DNA of 64,000 nucleotides from assembly GCF_018918125.1 (NCBI RefSeq), contig NZ_JAHLQA010000003.1, forward strand, positions 1 to 64,000. The letters are read 5' to 3'. The DNA is from Blautia sp. MSJ-19. GTDB taxonomy: Bacteria; Bacillota; Clostridia; Lachnospirales; Lachnospiraceae. The notes under the pieces are model-generated. The model worked only from the letters and a program-made list of their open reading frames with translations. It had not been told where the DNA came from and searched no databases. A program made the translations under genes and the position numbers. Below are positions 41,857-49,981 of this stretch, one piece after another (positions within the stretch are counted from its first letter, which is position 1; every line of letters begins with the position of its first letter).

Positions 41857-43011
41857 TTATCTCTCGATTTTTCTGCCTTTTACAAAAGTATCCACGACAG
41901 AATATTCTTTATCCAAAATTACTACATCCGCATCCCTGCCTGTATCCAGACTTCCGATCCGATCATCAACCCCCAGCATTCTGGCAGGATTGATGGTCAG
42001 AAGCGGCAGGATTTCCTCCAGGGATCTTCCGGTAAACGCAATCAGATTTTTGAGTGCCTGTCCGGTGGTCAGCGTACTTCCCGCTCTGGAATCACCGTAT
42101 TTCAGTTTTGCGTCTCCGTCTTTTACAACCACTTCATTTACTCCCAGCATGTACTCCCCATCCGGAAGTCCTGCTGCCATGATCGAGTCTGTGATTGCGA
42201 TCACCTTGTCCAGTCCTTTCATTTTCAGGAGAAACCGAACAGTTCCCGGATGAAGATGACGGCCGTCACAGATCGCCTCGCAGTAAATATCTGATTCCAG
42301 CACTGCTCCCATGATCGCCGGAAAATGCTGATGAAGCAGTTTCATGGCATTAAAGGTATGCGTAGCTGATACAGCCCCTTCATGGATACATTTCCAGGCG
42401 GTATCATAATCTGCACCCGAATGTCCGATCGCAACTTTCATGCCAAGATCGATCATCCCTTTTACCGCTTCCGGTACGCCTTCTACTTCCGGAGAAACGG
42501 TAATATAACGAATGTTTCCTTCTGCCGCCTCCTGATATTCTCTGAGAAGTTCCAGATCCGGAGAGATCAGCAGATGTTCCGGCATGGCTCCTTTATATTC
42601 CGGAGCAAGGAACGGTCCTTCCAGATGGATTCCGAGAAGATCTGCACAGTTTTCATGACCATCCTTCTGTGCCTTCTGATGATTCACGGCCTCTTTTATC
42701 GTCTTTAATGTCTGCTCTCTTGTATCCGTCAGTATGGAAGACAGCCAGGAAGTGGTTCCCTGTGTGGCAAAAAAATGACCGATTTTTTCAAAACCTTTCT
42801 GGTCTGCCGCATTCACATCTACCCCTGCACCGCCATGGGTATGTACATCTATAAATCCCGGAACTACATACTTTCCATCTGCATCGTATATGATATCTGC
42901 TTTTTCTCCCTCAGGTGCAGAGATCTTTCCATCTTTCAACAGGATATCCTCCTGCTGAAACACTCCGTTTCTATATACTTTTCCGTTTATGATCCGAGTA
43001 TTCATACTCAT
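41857..43011 (-). CDS. nagA: N-acetylglucosamine-6-phosphate deacetylase
   Basis: Amidohydrolase of 384 residues removing acetate from an N-acetylhexosamine 6-phosphate. Motifs: PGFIDVHTHGGAG (metal His pair), LGIHLEGPFLAPEYKGA (Glu), VAIGHSGADYDTA, SATHTFNAMKLLHQ and VIAITDSIMAAGLPDG (catalytic Asp). Length and motifs are normal. It is second in the operon, 25 bp after the NagB-like gene, so deacetylation feeds an isomerase/deaminase. The exact hexosamine (GlcNAc, GalNAc or a modified one) is open. Confidence 0.93.
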   Translation of the reverse strand: MSMNTRIINGKVYRNGVFQQEDILLKDGKISAPEGEKADIIYDADGKYVVPGFIDVHTHGGAGVDVNAADQKGFEKIGHFFATQGTTSWLSSILTDTREQTLKTIKEAVNHQKAQKDGHENCADLLGIHLEGPFLAPEYKGAMPEHLLISPDLELLREYQEAAEGNIRYITVSPEVEGVPEAVKGMIDLGMKVAIGHSGADYDTAWKCIHEGAVSATHTFNAMKLLHQHFPAIMGAVLESDIYCEAICDGRHLHPGTVRFLLKMKGLDKVIAITDSIMAAGLPDGEYMLGVNEVVVKDGDAKLKYGDSRAGSTLTTGQALKNLIAFTGRSLEEILPLLTINPARMLGVDDRIGSLDTGRDADVVILDKEYSVVDTFVKGRKIER

Positions 43012-43036
43012 CCTTCTTTCTCTGATCTGTTATCGA

Positions 43037-43858
43037 TCAGTCCAGTGCAGCAACAAATTCTGTAATCTTCAGATTGATATCCGGATGTGTGGTAAGAAGA
43101 GAAACCGGAAACTCTGAAGTTGCCTCTCCATATGCTGTTCTTCTCACGACTGCACGATGCCAGTTTCTGAAGCATCCCAGACGGATCTTTCTGGCATGAG
43201 AAATCTCATAAATGCCAATTGTGACGCAATAATGCGGCATATCCTCCAGTGCACCGTTAAAATCTCCGATGGCATTGGCAGTTCTTGTTTCCTTTGTTAT
43301 TTCAAGGACTCGTGTCTTCTGCGCAAGGAACTCTTCATTTGTAAGCGTTGGATCTGCTTCATTAAATGCAACATGTCCGTTGATTCCGATTCCTCCGAAA
43401 CAGATATCCACACCACCCAGTTTTTCAATCAGTTCAGGAACATATTCCGGATGGACCGGATCAGGAAATACTCTCTGTTCTTCCGGCATTACCAGCTCCG
43501 GGCGAATCTTATCATAGACTGTGCGCTGCATAAATCCTCTGAAACTTAATGGATGATCCATGGAAACCCACTGTTTGTCATCATCCAGATATTCATCCAT
43601 ATTGATAAACCAGACATTTTTCAGGCTGATATTCTGTTCATTGACCATGTCCACAAAATAAGGATACTGCCCTACCGGACCTACCGGGCAGATAAATACT
43701 GTTTTTTCTCCCTTTTCGTTGTGCTTTTTGATCTCTTCCGCCATCTCCTCTGCCATAGAGCGAAAAACTGCTGCATTATCCTCCATAACGATTACCGGAA
43801 GTTTCGGACCTTTTTCCACTAACTCATCTCGTGTATAGCCATAATAACTATGTCCCAT
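43037..43858 (-). CDS. NagB/glucosamine-6-phosphate deaminase-like isomerase, altered active site
   Basis: 273-residue NagB-family protein. The general-base Asp is kept (Asp88 in WFINMDEYL), as are His162 and Glu167 in GIGINGHVAFNEADPTL, but Asn160 replaces the Asp that starts the DGH triad of E. coli NagB (Asp141). RTAYGEATSEFPVSLLTTHP matches the C-terminal part. It is the first gene of the seven-gene operon; GGAAGAGAG precedes the ATG. It may deaminate or only isomerise a different amino-sugar phosphate. Confidence 0.85.
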   Translation of the reverse strand: MGHSYYGYTRDELVEKGPKLPVIVMEDNAAVFRSMAEEMAEEIKKHNEKGEKTVFICPVGPVGQYPYFVDMVNEQNISLKNVWFINMDEYLDDDKQWVSMDHPLSFRGFMQRTVYDKIRPELVMPEEQRVFPDPVHPEYVPELIEKLGGVDICFGGIGINGHVAFNEADPTLTNEEFLAQKTRVLEITKETRTANAIGDFNGALEDMPHYCVTIGIYEISHARKIRLGCFRNWHRAVVRRTAYGEATSEFPVSLLTTHPDINLKITEFVAALD

Positions 43859-43904
43859 ATCAACTCTCTTCCTTTCTTTTATTTTTCTTTATATTGTTAT
43901 TTTC

Positions 43905-43976
43905 ATTATAGTGAATTCTCTGTTTTTATTCAACAAAATCAACGCAAATTTGCCTTAAAATTACGCAAACGTTTTC
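43905..43976 (-). promoter_or_regulatory. Promoter and LacI-type sites of the lar/nag operon
   Basis: -35 TTGAAT (43928-43933), 17-bp spacer, -10 TATAAT (43905-43910). Upstream lie GCAAATTTGC (43944-43953) and GCAAACGTTTTC (43965-43976), related to the perfect site GCAAACGTTTGC at 52416. They could bind the LacI proteins or CcpA. Confidence 0.65.
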
Positions 43977-43986
43977 TTTGTTTGTA

Positions 43987-44015
43987 TTGTTTTTTCAGGA
44001 AACTTCCTGTATAAT
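43987..44015 (+). promoter_or_regulatory. Promoter of the first LacI gene
   Basis: -35 TTGTTT (43987-43992), 17-bp spacer containing the near-palindrome CAGGAAACTTCCTG, -10 TATAAT (44010-44015). Confidence 0.6.
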
Positions 44016-44054
44016 ATCAGGTAAATACTTTACACAGGATCGCGGGGAATTTTT

Positions 44055-45113
44055 ATGACATTAAAAGAAATTGCAAAGCAGGCAAATGTTTCTATTTCTA
44101 CGGTTTCCAGAGTAATCAACCAGAAAAACACAAAAGCTGCAAGTCTGGAAGTCCAGGAGCGGATCTGGGAGATTGTCCGCAAAAGTGGTTATACACCAAA
44201 CGCAACTGCGCGCAACTTAAAAATGGGAAAAAACTCACAGATTCAGAACACAGTACCCAAATCTATTGCGTGCATTTACGCAAGAAGTAATTCTTCTGTT
44301 TCTGATCCTTTCTTTTCACAGATTGCCAAAGCGATCGAACAGGAAGCCTTCAAAAATAATTATTTTATCCGTCATTCCTTCACCGCCATGGATATCGCCA
44401 ATCCTGACATTTCCCGACAGCTCTCGCAGTTTCCGGTAGACGGTGTCGTCATTCTCGGACGTTATGAACGACAGCTTCTGCGCTTTTTTACACAAAATTA
44501 CAAAAATGTCATCTATACCGGCCTGAATCCAATGGGAATCAAACATGATCAGGTCGTATGCGACGGAAGCGACATCTCCTACGAAGCAATCTCTTATCTC
44601 GCTGAACTTGGTCACACAAAAATCGGCTATATCGGTGAGCAGAACAACGAAGTTCGTTTCAGCGGTTACAAAGAGGCACTTGCCAAACTCGGTTTGCCTT
44701 TTGTACAGCAAAACACCGCAAATGTTCATCTTTCTGCGGACGGCGGCTACAAAGGTGCCAACATCCTGATGCACAACAGGTCCGACATTTCCGCAATTTT
44801 CTGTGCAAACGATACCACTGCGATCGGTGTCATTCACGCACTGAAAGAAAAAAACTTCCGCATACCCGAAGACATATCCGTGATCAGTGTCGATGACATC
44901 GAAACTGCCCAGTATCTTTCTCCAATGCTCACCAGTATCCATATTCCACTGGAGGATCTCGGCCGCATGACTGCAAAGACTCTGATCGACCGTATCAACG
45001 GAGGTCATCGCCTTCCAATGAAAATCTCTCTTCCATTTTATATTGCCAAGAGAGACAGCTGTGGCAAACTCAGCCGCAGTCGAAAGACATTTGCAGATCT
45101 GCCGAAAGAATAA
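44055..45113 (+). CDS. LacI-family regulator, paralogue 1
   Basis: 352 residues. The N-terminal HTH is LKEIAKQANVSISTVSRVIN with a hinge near TPNATARNLK; the C-terminal periplasmic-binding-like domain includes DISVISVDDIETAQYLSPML. It is closely similar to the LacI protein at 52577 (DISVASIDDIEMAQFLTPTL). It is divergent from the nagB-nagA-...-larA operon and convergent with the SIS gene, so it probably controls one or both. The ligand is not known. Confidence 0.92.
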   Translation: MTLKEIAKQANVSISTVSRVINQKNTKAASLEVQERIWEIVRKSGYTPNATARNLKMGKNSQIQNTVPKSIACIYARSNSSVSDPFFSQIAKAIEQEAFKNNYFIRHSFTAMDIANPDISRQLSQFPVDGVVILGRYERQLLRFFTQNYKNVIYTGLNPMGIKHDQVVCDGSDISYEAISYLAELGHTKIGYIGEQNNEVRFSGYKEALAKLGLPFVQQNTANVHLSADGGYKGANILMHNRSDISAIFCANDTTAIGVIHALKEKNFRIPEDISVISVDDIETAQYLSPMLTSIHIPLEDLGRMTAKTLIDRINGGHRLPMKISLPFYIAKRDSCGKLSRSRKTFADLPKE

Positions 45114-45158
45114 ACGCTTCGGCTGCTCTTTCGCATTTTTTATCTTATCAACTATAAC

Positions 45159-45205
45159 GCAAAAACAAGACCTTCTCAGTTTCCTGTGTCGGTCTTGTTT
45201 TTTGC
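45159..45205. terminator. Bidirectional terminator between LacI-1 and SIS gene
   Basis: GCAAAAACAAGACC (45159-45172) pairs with GGTCTTGTTTTTTGC (45191-45205). Confidence 0.85.
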
Positions 45206-45236
45206 ATAACTTTACGTATTTTCTTTATTTTCTGTT

Positions 45237-46295
45237 TTATTTCAGAACGATCGCCTGTGTCAGATGTCTCGGAGAGTCTGCATCCAGTCCTTTGCTTTCT
45301 GCGATATAGTATCCCAGAAGCTGTCCGACAAAACCAATGATCGCACTGTACTGCATATCATTCCAGCCTTTGTCCATAGAATATGTATAATCAGCCGCTC
45401 CGTCAAAAGTATCTCCCAGTTCACCGCCAAGAACAGCAACGGTTGCTCCGTAGCTCTTCATCTGTTCCATAAGTGCTTTGTCACCGTCTCTGCATGCTTT
45501 GTTGCTCAGGCATACGATCAGAGTATTTTCATCTACCAGACTCATTGGCCCATGACGATATTCCAGATCATAATATCCTTCGGAATTGCTGAGTCCCATT
45601 TCTTTCATCTTGTTCATGCATTCATTTGCAACGCCATAGTAAATTCCCTGACCAAGAATGACAAACAGATTGAGATTTTTGTGTTCATCCATGATTTTCT
45701 TTGACAGTTCATCCATTTCTTTCAGAACTTTTTCAGAATATGGCACATAGTCTTTCATCTGCTCGATTTCTTCTTTTTTGCCGCCCACATACATTGCCAT
45801 GATCACAGCCATATACAGCATGCTTGTGAAAGAACGGGTCATGATAACGCTGTCTTCATCAGTATCTGGTGAAAGAATATAATAGTCATTATATTTTTCA
45901 CTGTCTTTATCGCAGGTGATCGCAAGTGTTGTAACCTGAGGATAAGTACGGACTTTGTCGATTGCCATTCTTACTTCTGTTGTGTAGCTCTTTCTGGTGA
46001 TCGGAAGAACCAGTACATTATGATCTTTGATATAAGTTTCCGGGAAATAATACAGTTCAGAGCACGGAACACCTTTTGCCGGAATTCCTGTATAACTGGA
46101 AAATGCAGCTGCGGAAGCCTGTGCAAGATACAGAGAAGTTCCGCATCCGGTAAAGATCAGTTCCTCGTATTTTTTCTCACCGAAAAATACCTGATCAAGT
46201 GTTTTGAAAATGTCATCCAGGGTATCATTTACAGCCTGAAAAGAAGCCGGCTGCTGATACATTTCTTTATAAGTCAATTCGCTGTTTTTCTTCAT
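45237..46295 (-). CDS. SIS-domain sugar isomerase/deaminase (AgaS/GlmS-C-like)
   Basis: 352 residues with two SIS domains: ELIFTGCGTSLYLAQASAAA opens the first; GQGIYYGVANECMNKMKEMG the second. DLEYRHGPMS and DSPRHLTQAIVL near the end match aldose/ketose-isomerase/deaminase (AgaS, FrlB, GlmS C-half) proteins. ATG 46295 is preferred, with GGAGG just before it; an ATG 12 bp upstream lies in front of that site. It is 32 bp after the aldolase gene. It probably deaminates or isomerises an amino-sugar 6-phosphate, in parallel with or instead of the NagB-like protein. Confidence 0.85.
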   Translation of the reverse strand: MKKNSELTYKEMYQQPASFQAVNDTLDDIFKTLDQVFFGEKKYEELIFTGCGTSLYLAQASAAAFSSYTGIPAKGVPCSELYYFPETYIKDHNVLVLPITRKSYTTEVRMAIDKVRTYPQVTTLAITCDKDSEKYNDYYILSPDTDEDSVIMTRSFTSMLYMAVIMAMYVGGKKEEIEQMKDYVPYSEKVLKEMDELSKKIMDEHKNLNLFVILGQGIYYGVANECMNKMKEMGLSNSEGYYDLEYRHGPMSLVDENTLIVCLSNKACRDGDKALMEQMKSYGATVAVLGGELGDTFDGAADYTYSMDKGWNDMQYSAIIGFVGQLLGYYIAESKGLDADSPRHLTQAIVLK

Positions 46296-46327
46296 ATTTT
46301 CCTCCATATTTATATGATTTTATTTTT

Positions 46328-47179
46328 TCAGGCCTTGCCTTCTGATCCTGCCAGACGGATGATCTTTTTGATATCTTCCGTCAGTGCATCGTTTGCAAAC
46401 TGTGACAGTTTCCAGGAATGTCCCTGGTGGTTTGTTTTCAGTGCTTCCTGATAATGTTCTACATATTTATAACGGATCTCTGTTCCAAAATTGATCTTTG
46501 CAACGCCAAGCTGAATGGCTTCTTTGATCACTTCTTCTTTCATGCCTGTGCAGCCATGAAGAACAAATGGAATATCTGTAAATTTCTTTACTTCTTCCAG
46601 GACTTCCAGTTTGATATCCGGTTCTCCCTTGTAATATCCATGTGCATTTCCGATTCCGATTGCCAGAGAATCCGGCTGGCAGAGTTCCAGGAACTGACGT
46701 ACCTGTTCCGGATTTGCCACATTTTTGTTTTCCTGCTGTACGCCTGCTTCGTCCAGTCTGAGAAGCTCTCCGATTTCGGCTTCTACCGGTACGCCAAAGC
46801 ATTTTGCAGTTTTGATGACTTCATTTGTCAGCCTTGCATTTTCTTCAATTGGTTTTGTGGAACCATCGATCATCAGAGAAGTAAATCCGTTTTTGAGAGA
46901 TTTCATGCAGATATCAAAACTGTCGCCATGATCCAGATGGATTGCGATCGGCACGCTGACTTTGTTTGCACACCATTTGCATACTTCTACAAACCAGTCA
47001 TCTCCGGAGTAGGCACCGGTTGCCACATAATGTGCCAGGATTGCAGGAGAATGCATCTCTTCTGCTGCTCTGCAGATAGCCCAGATGATATCATAATTTC
47101 CACCCTGTGTATTCATTGCCGGTACCGCATAATGTTCTCTGCGGGCTTTTTCCAGCATTTCTTTACTTGTAACTAACAT
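46328..47179 (-). CDS. Class II aldolase (KbaY/GatY/FbaA type)
   Basis: 283 residues, a normal length for tagatose/fructose-bisphosphate aldolase. PIAIHLDHGDSFDICMK and GFTSLMIDGSTKPIEENARL carry the metal and catalytic positions; VEAEIGELLRLDEAG and KINFGTEIRYKYVEH follow. PFVLHGCTGMKEE replaces the common HGGSG loop. GAAGGGG precedes the ATG. It is in an operon with the SIS protein, the combination seen in N-acetylgalactosamine clusters. It is the second aldolase in the region, so the two may act on different sugar phosphates. Confidence 0.9.
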   Translation of the reverse strand: MLVTSKEMLEKARREHYAVPAMNTQGGNYDIIWAICRAAEEMHSPAILAHYVATGAYSGDDWFVEVCKWCANKVSVPIAIHLDHGDSFDICMKSLKNGFTSLMIDGSTKPIEENARLTNEVIKTAKCFGVPVEAEIGELLRLDEAGVQQENKNVANPEQVRQFLELCQPDSLAIGIGNAHGYYKGEPDIKLEVLEEVKKFTDIPFVLHGCTGMKEEVIKEAIQLGVAKINFGTEIRYKYVEHYQEALKTNHQGHSWKLSQFANDALTEDIKKIIRLAGSEGKA

Positions 47180-47220
47180 TTTCCCCTTCTTTCTCCCGGC
47201 TTTATCCGGGTTTTATTCAG

Positions 47221-47253
47221 AAAAAAAGCCACGCAGACGTTTCTGCCTGCGTG
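47221..47253 (-). terminator. ABC-operon terminator
   Basis: Minus-strand TCACGCAG...CTGCGTGG then CTTTTTTT, between the binding-protein stop (47269) and the aldolase start (47179). The SIS/aldolase pair is therefore a separate unit or partial read-through. Confidence 0.8.
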
Positions 47254-47268
47254 ACCCCTTCATTATCT

Positions 47269-48279
47269 TTATTCAGCACAAGCCTCTTCCATTACATCAA
47301 ACAGAACATAATCTTCTACAGGTGTCTTTTCGCAGTCACCGCTTTCGATAAATGTATTCTGCTGAAGTTCATAGTACTTTTTCACTTCGTCCATATGATC
47401 TCTGACGAATTCACTTGTTGTCCAGTCTGCAACATTTACCTGATCCAGAAGAGTATCTTTTTCAAGTTTGATCTTATCAGCGATCCATCCGCATACTTCA
47501 TCATCATGGCTGTGGTCTGCACGATAGTCAAATCCTTTGTAAAGTGCTCTTGCAAATCTTACAAGGACATCACGGTTTTCTTCTGCATATTTCGGCATTG
47601 CGATCCAGCTTGCAAGGGATACTGTGTCATCAATAAATGTCTTGTTATCTGTAAGCTGTACACCGTCATCTCCCATTTCCTGAAGAACTTTCAGAGAGTT
47701 CGGAACCCATGTTGCGCATGCGTCAACACTTCCGGAAAGCATTGCTGTTACGATATTGGTTGCATCCATATCCATTGCTGTGATGTCATCCATTGTCATG
47801 CCGCCTTTGGCAAGTGTTTTGTTCAGAATGATCTCACTGGATGTTCCTGATGAATAAGCAACTGTTTTTCCTTTTAATCCTTCGATCGTATCTGTTCCTT
47901 TTTCTTTGCTTCCGATCACAGCATCACCATTGGAAATATGTGCCAGTGCAAAGATATCAGCTTTTCCGTTGATGCAAAGTTTATGAGCACCCTGTCCGAT
48001 GTAACCTACATCGATAGATCCGGATTCCATTGCCTGGATGATAGTCGGGCCATCTGCAAATTCTGTAAGCTGTACTTCGATGTTTTCATCATCAAAATAT
48101 CCAAGTTCAATTGCAGAGATCAGACCATTTAAGCTTGCATAATCAGGCATATATGCTACGTTTACTGTTACTTTTTCCGGTGTTTCTTCTGCATCTGCAC
48201 TTACGGTCATTGCTCCACCACAGATTGCCATTGATGCTGCCATTGCTAATGCTGCCAGTTTTTTCCATGTTTTTCTCAT
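47269..48279 (-). CDS. ABC transporter substrate-binding protein (TauA/SsuA/NMT1-like)
   Basis: 336 residues from ATG 48279, which AAGGAAG precedes. A secretion signal (MRKTWKKLAALAMAASMAIC) is followed by a periplasmic-binding fold of the sulfonate/nitrate/NMT1 class: VAYMPDYASLNGLISAIELG, TEFADGPTIIQAMESGSIDV, GLKGKTVAYSSGTSSEIILN and GSVDACATWVPNSL. A Cys in the signal could be a weak lipobox. Such proteins bind small anions (taurine, sulfonates) or pyrimidine-like ligands, not neutral sugars. It is the last gene of its operon. Confidence 0.9.
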   Translation of the reverse strand: MRKTWKKLAALAMAASMAICGGAMTVSADAEETPEKVTVNVAYMPDYASLNGLISAIELGYFDDENIEVQLTEFADGPTIIQAMESGSIDVGYIGQGAHKLCINGKADIFALAHISNGDAVIGSKEKGTDTIEGLKGKTVAYSSGTSSEIILNKTLAKGGMTMDDITAMDMDATNIVTAMLSGSVDACATWVPNSLKVLQEMGDDGVQLTDNKTFIDDTVSLASWIAMPKYAEENRDVLVRFARALYKGFDYRADHSHDDEVCGWIADKIKLEKDTLLDQVNVADWTTSEFVRDHMDEVKKYYELQQNTFIESGDCEKTPVEDYVLFDVMEEACAE

Positions 48280-48397
48280 TCTCTTACTTCCTTTCTTTTT
48301 CATGTTTTTCAGAGTTTTCGTTCCTTGTTGCTCTGTATTCTGAACCATCCTTTTTGGAATGGTCAAAATTCATTATTTCTGTCAGATCACTGTCGGA

Positions 48398-49189
48398 TTA
48401 TTTTCTGACCTCCAGATACTCCTGATATACCTGACTCCAGATATGGTTTTTCAGTTCCATAAATCTCGGACTCATCTTTGTTTCCTGATCACGTGGATAA
48501 GGAATATCGATATCTACGATTTCTTTGATACGTCCCGGTCTTGCACTCATGATGATAACTCTCTGTGCCAGAATGATCGCTTCATCTACATCGTGTGTAA
48601 TAAAGAAACAGGTCTTTCTTTCATTTTCCCAGGTCTTCAGCAGTTCTGTCTGAAGCTGAGTTCTGGTCTGTGCATCCAGCGCACCGAACGGCTCATCCAT
48701 CAGAAGTACTTCCGGTTTTACTGCATAAGCTCTTGCGATCGCAACACGCTGTTTCATACCACCGGACAGTTCCTTCGGATAATGATTTACGAAATCCTCA
48801 AGCTGTACCATTTTGATATATTTCATTGCGATTTCTTTTGCCTCTGCATCGCTTTTCCCCTGCAGTTTCAGTCCAAACATAACGTTTTTCAGAACGGTCA
48901 GCCACGGGAATAACGCATACTGCTGGAAAACCACACCTCGTTCGGTTCCGGTTCCTTCGATTTTTTTGTCATCAATATAAACAGCTCCGCTGGATGGAGT
49001 ATCCAGTCCTGCGATAATATTCAGTAATGTGGATTTTCCGCATCCGGAAGGTCCAACTACGCAAATAAATTCATTCTCTTTAATATCCAGATTGACACCG
49101 TTTAATGCAGTCATCTCACCATTACGTGTCTGATAAACCTTTTTTACGTTGTCGATCTTGAGCTTTGTCACTCTCTCTTTTCCTGCCAT
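48398..49189 (-). CDS. ABC transporter ATP-binding protein (TauB/SsuB type)
   Basis: 263-residue ATPase. Walker A GPSGCGKST, Q-loop VVFQQYALFPWL, signature LSGGMKQR, Walker B VLLMDEPFGALD and switch His in CFFITHDVDEA. The C-terminal tail is like SsuB/TauB. It overlaps the permease gene by 22 bp and precedes the binding protein. Confidence 0.95.
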   Translation of the reverse strand: MAGKERVTKLKIDNVKKVYQTRNGEMTALNGVNLDIKENEFICVVGPSGCGKSTLLNIIAGLDTPSSGAVYIDDKKIEGTGTERGVVFQQYALFPWLTVLKNVMFGLKLQGKSDAEAKEIAMKYIKMVQLEDFVNHYPKELSGGMKQRVAIARAYAVKPEVLLMDEPFGALDAQTRTQLQTELLKTWENERKTCFFITHDVDEAIILAQRVIIMSARPGRIKEIVDIDIPYPRDQETKMSPRFMELKNHIWSQVYQEYLEVRK

Positions 49190-49950
49190 CCTGTCAACCT
49201 TCCTTCTAAGAACTTAATAATTTTTTCCATTACCAGACCGATGATACCGATGATGATAATGTACATCAGCATGCCGGCTGTCTCAAAACTGTTTGCCAGA
49301 GAACGGATTCTCATTCCCAGGCCTGCGGTAGCTCCCGTTGTCTCAGCCGCGATCAGAGTTGTCAGTGCAACAGAAATGCCAAGACGTACAGCTGTCAGAA
49401 TAAATGGTGTTGTTGCAGGGAAAATAACCTTTACAAAGATATCTCTGTCTTTTGCTCCCAGTACTCTGGCTGCTTTTACAAGTGTGTTATCAATATTTCT
49501 TACACCCTGATAGATTGTAACGGTCATGATCAGGAATGTCGCGATCCAGATAACAATGATCTGTGGTTTTCTTCCAACACCGGCAGTGATAACAACCAGC
49601 GGTACATAAGCCAGCGGTGGAATGTTACGGATAAACTGGATCCATGGTTCCAGAACTCCTCTGACCGGCAGATACCATGCCATAAGAAAGGCTATCGGTA
49701 CTGCTGTGACAAATCCAAGTGCAAAACCTGCCAGAATTGAGATCATGGAACTACAGAAGTCCTGTACCAGTGCCCCGTTATCAATCATTCTTCTGGCTGC
49801 TACAAGAATGTCCGGAATAAACGGAAAACTTCGTGCTGTTTTTGGATTAATGGATAGTGCAAACCATAACAGGAGTGCTGCTGCAAGAGAGATCAATACC
49901 CATGCCCATCCCGGGATCGCCTGCAATACTCCTTTTTTCTTTTTTTCCAT
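49168..49950 (-). CDS. ABC transporter permease (TauC/SsuC type)
   Basis: 260-residue inner-membrane permease with about six helices. The coupling segment carries the BPD-type signature around ARVLGAKDRDIFVKVIFPAT. PWIQFIRNIPPLAYVPLVVI and ETTGATAGLGMRIR are typical of sulfonate/nitrate importers. It lies 31 bp after the phosphofructokinase-like gene and overlaps the ATPase gene. Confidence 0.94.
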   Translation of the reverse strand: MEKKKKGVLQAIPGWAWVLISLAAALLLWFALSINPKTARSFPFIPDILVAARRMIDNGALVQDFCSSMISILAGFALGFVTAVPIAFLMAWYLPVRGVLEPWIQFIRNIPPLAYVPLVVITAGVGRKPQIIVIWIATFLIMTVTIYQGVRNIDNTLVKAARVLGAKDRDIFVKVIFPATTPFILTAVRLGISVALTTLIAAETTGATAGLGMRIRSLANSFETAGMLMYIIIIGIIGLVMEKIIKFLEGRLTGWQEKRE

Positions 49951-49981
49951 AGTTACTCTCCTTTCAATGGAACATCTTCAT

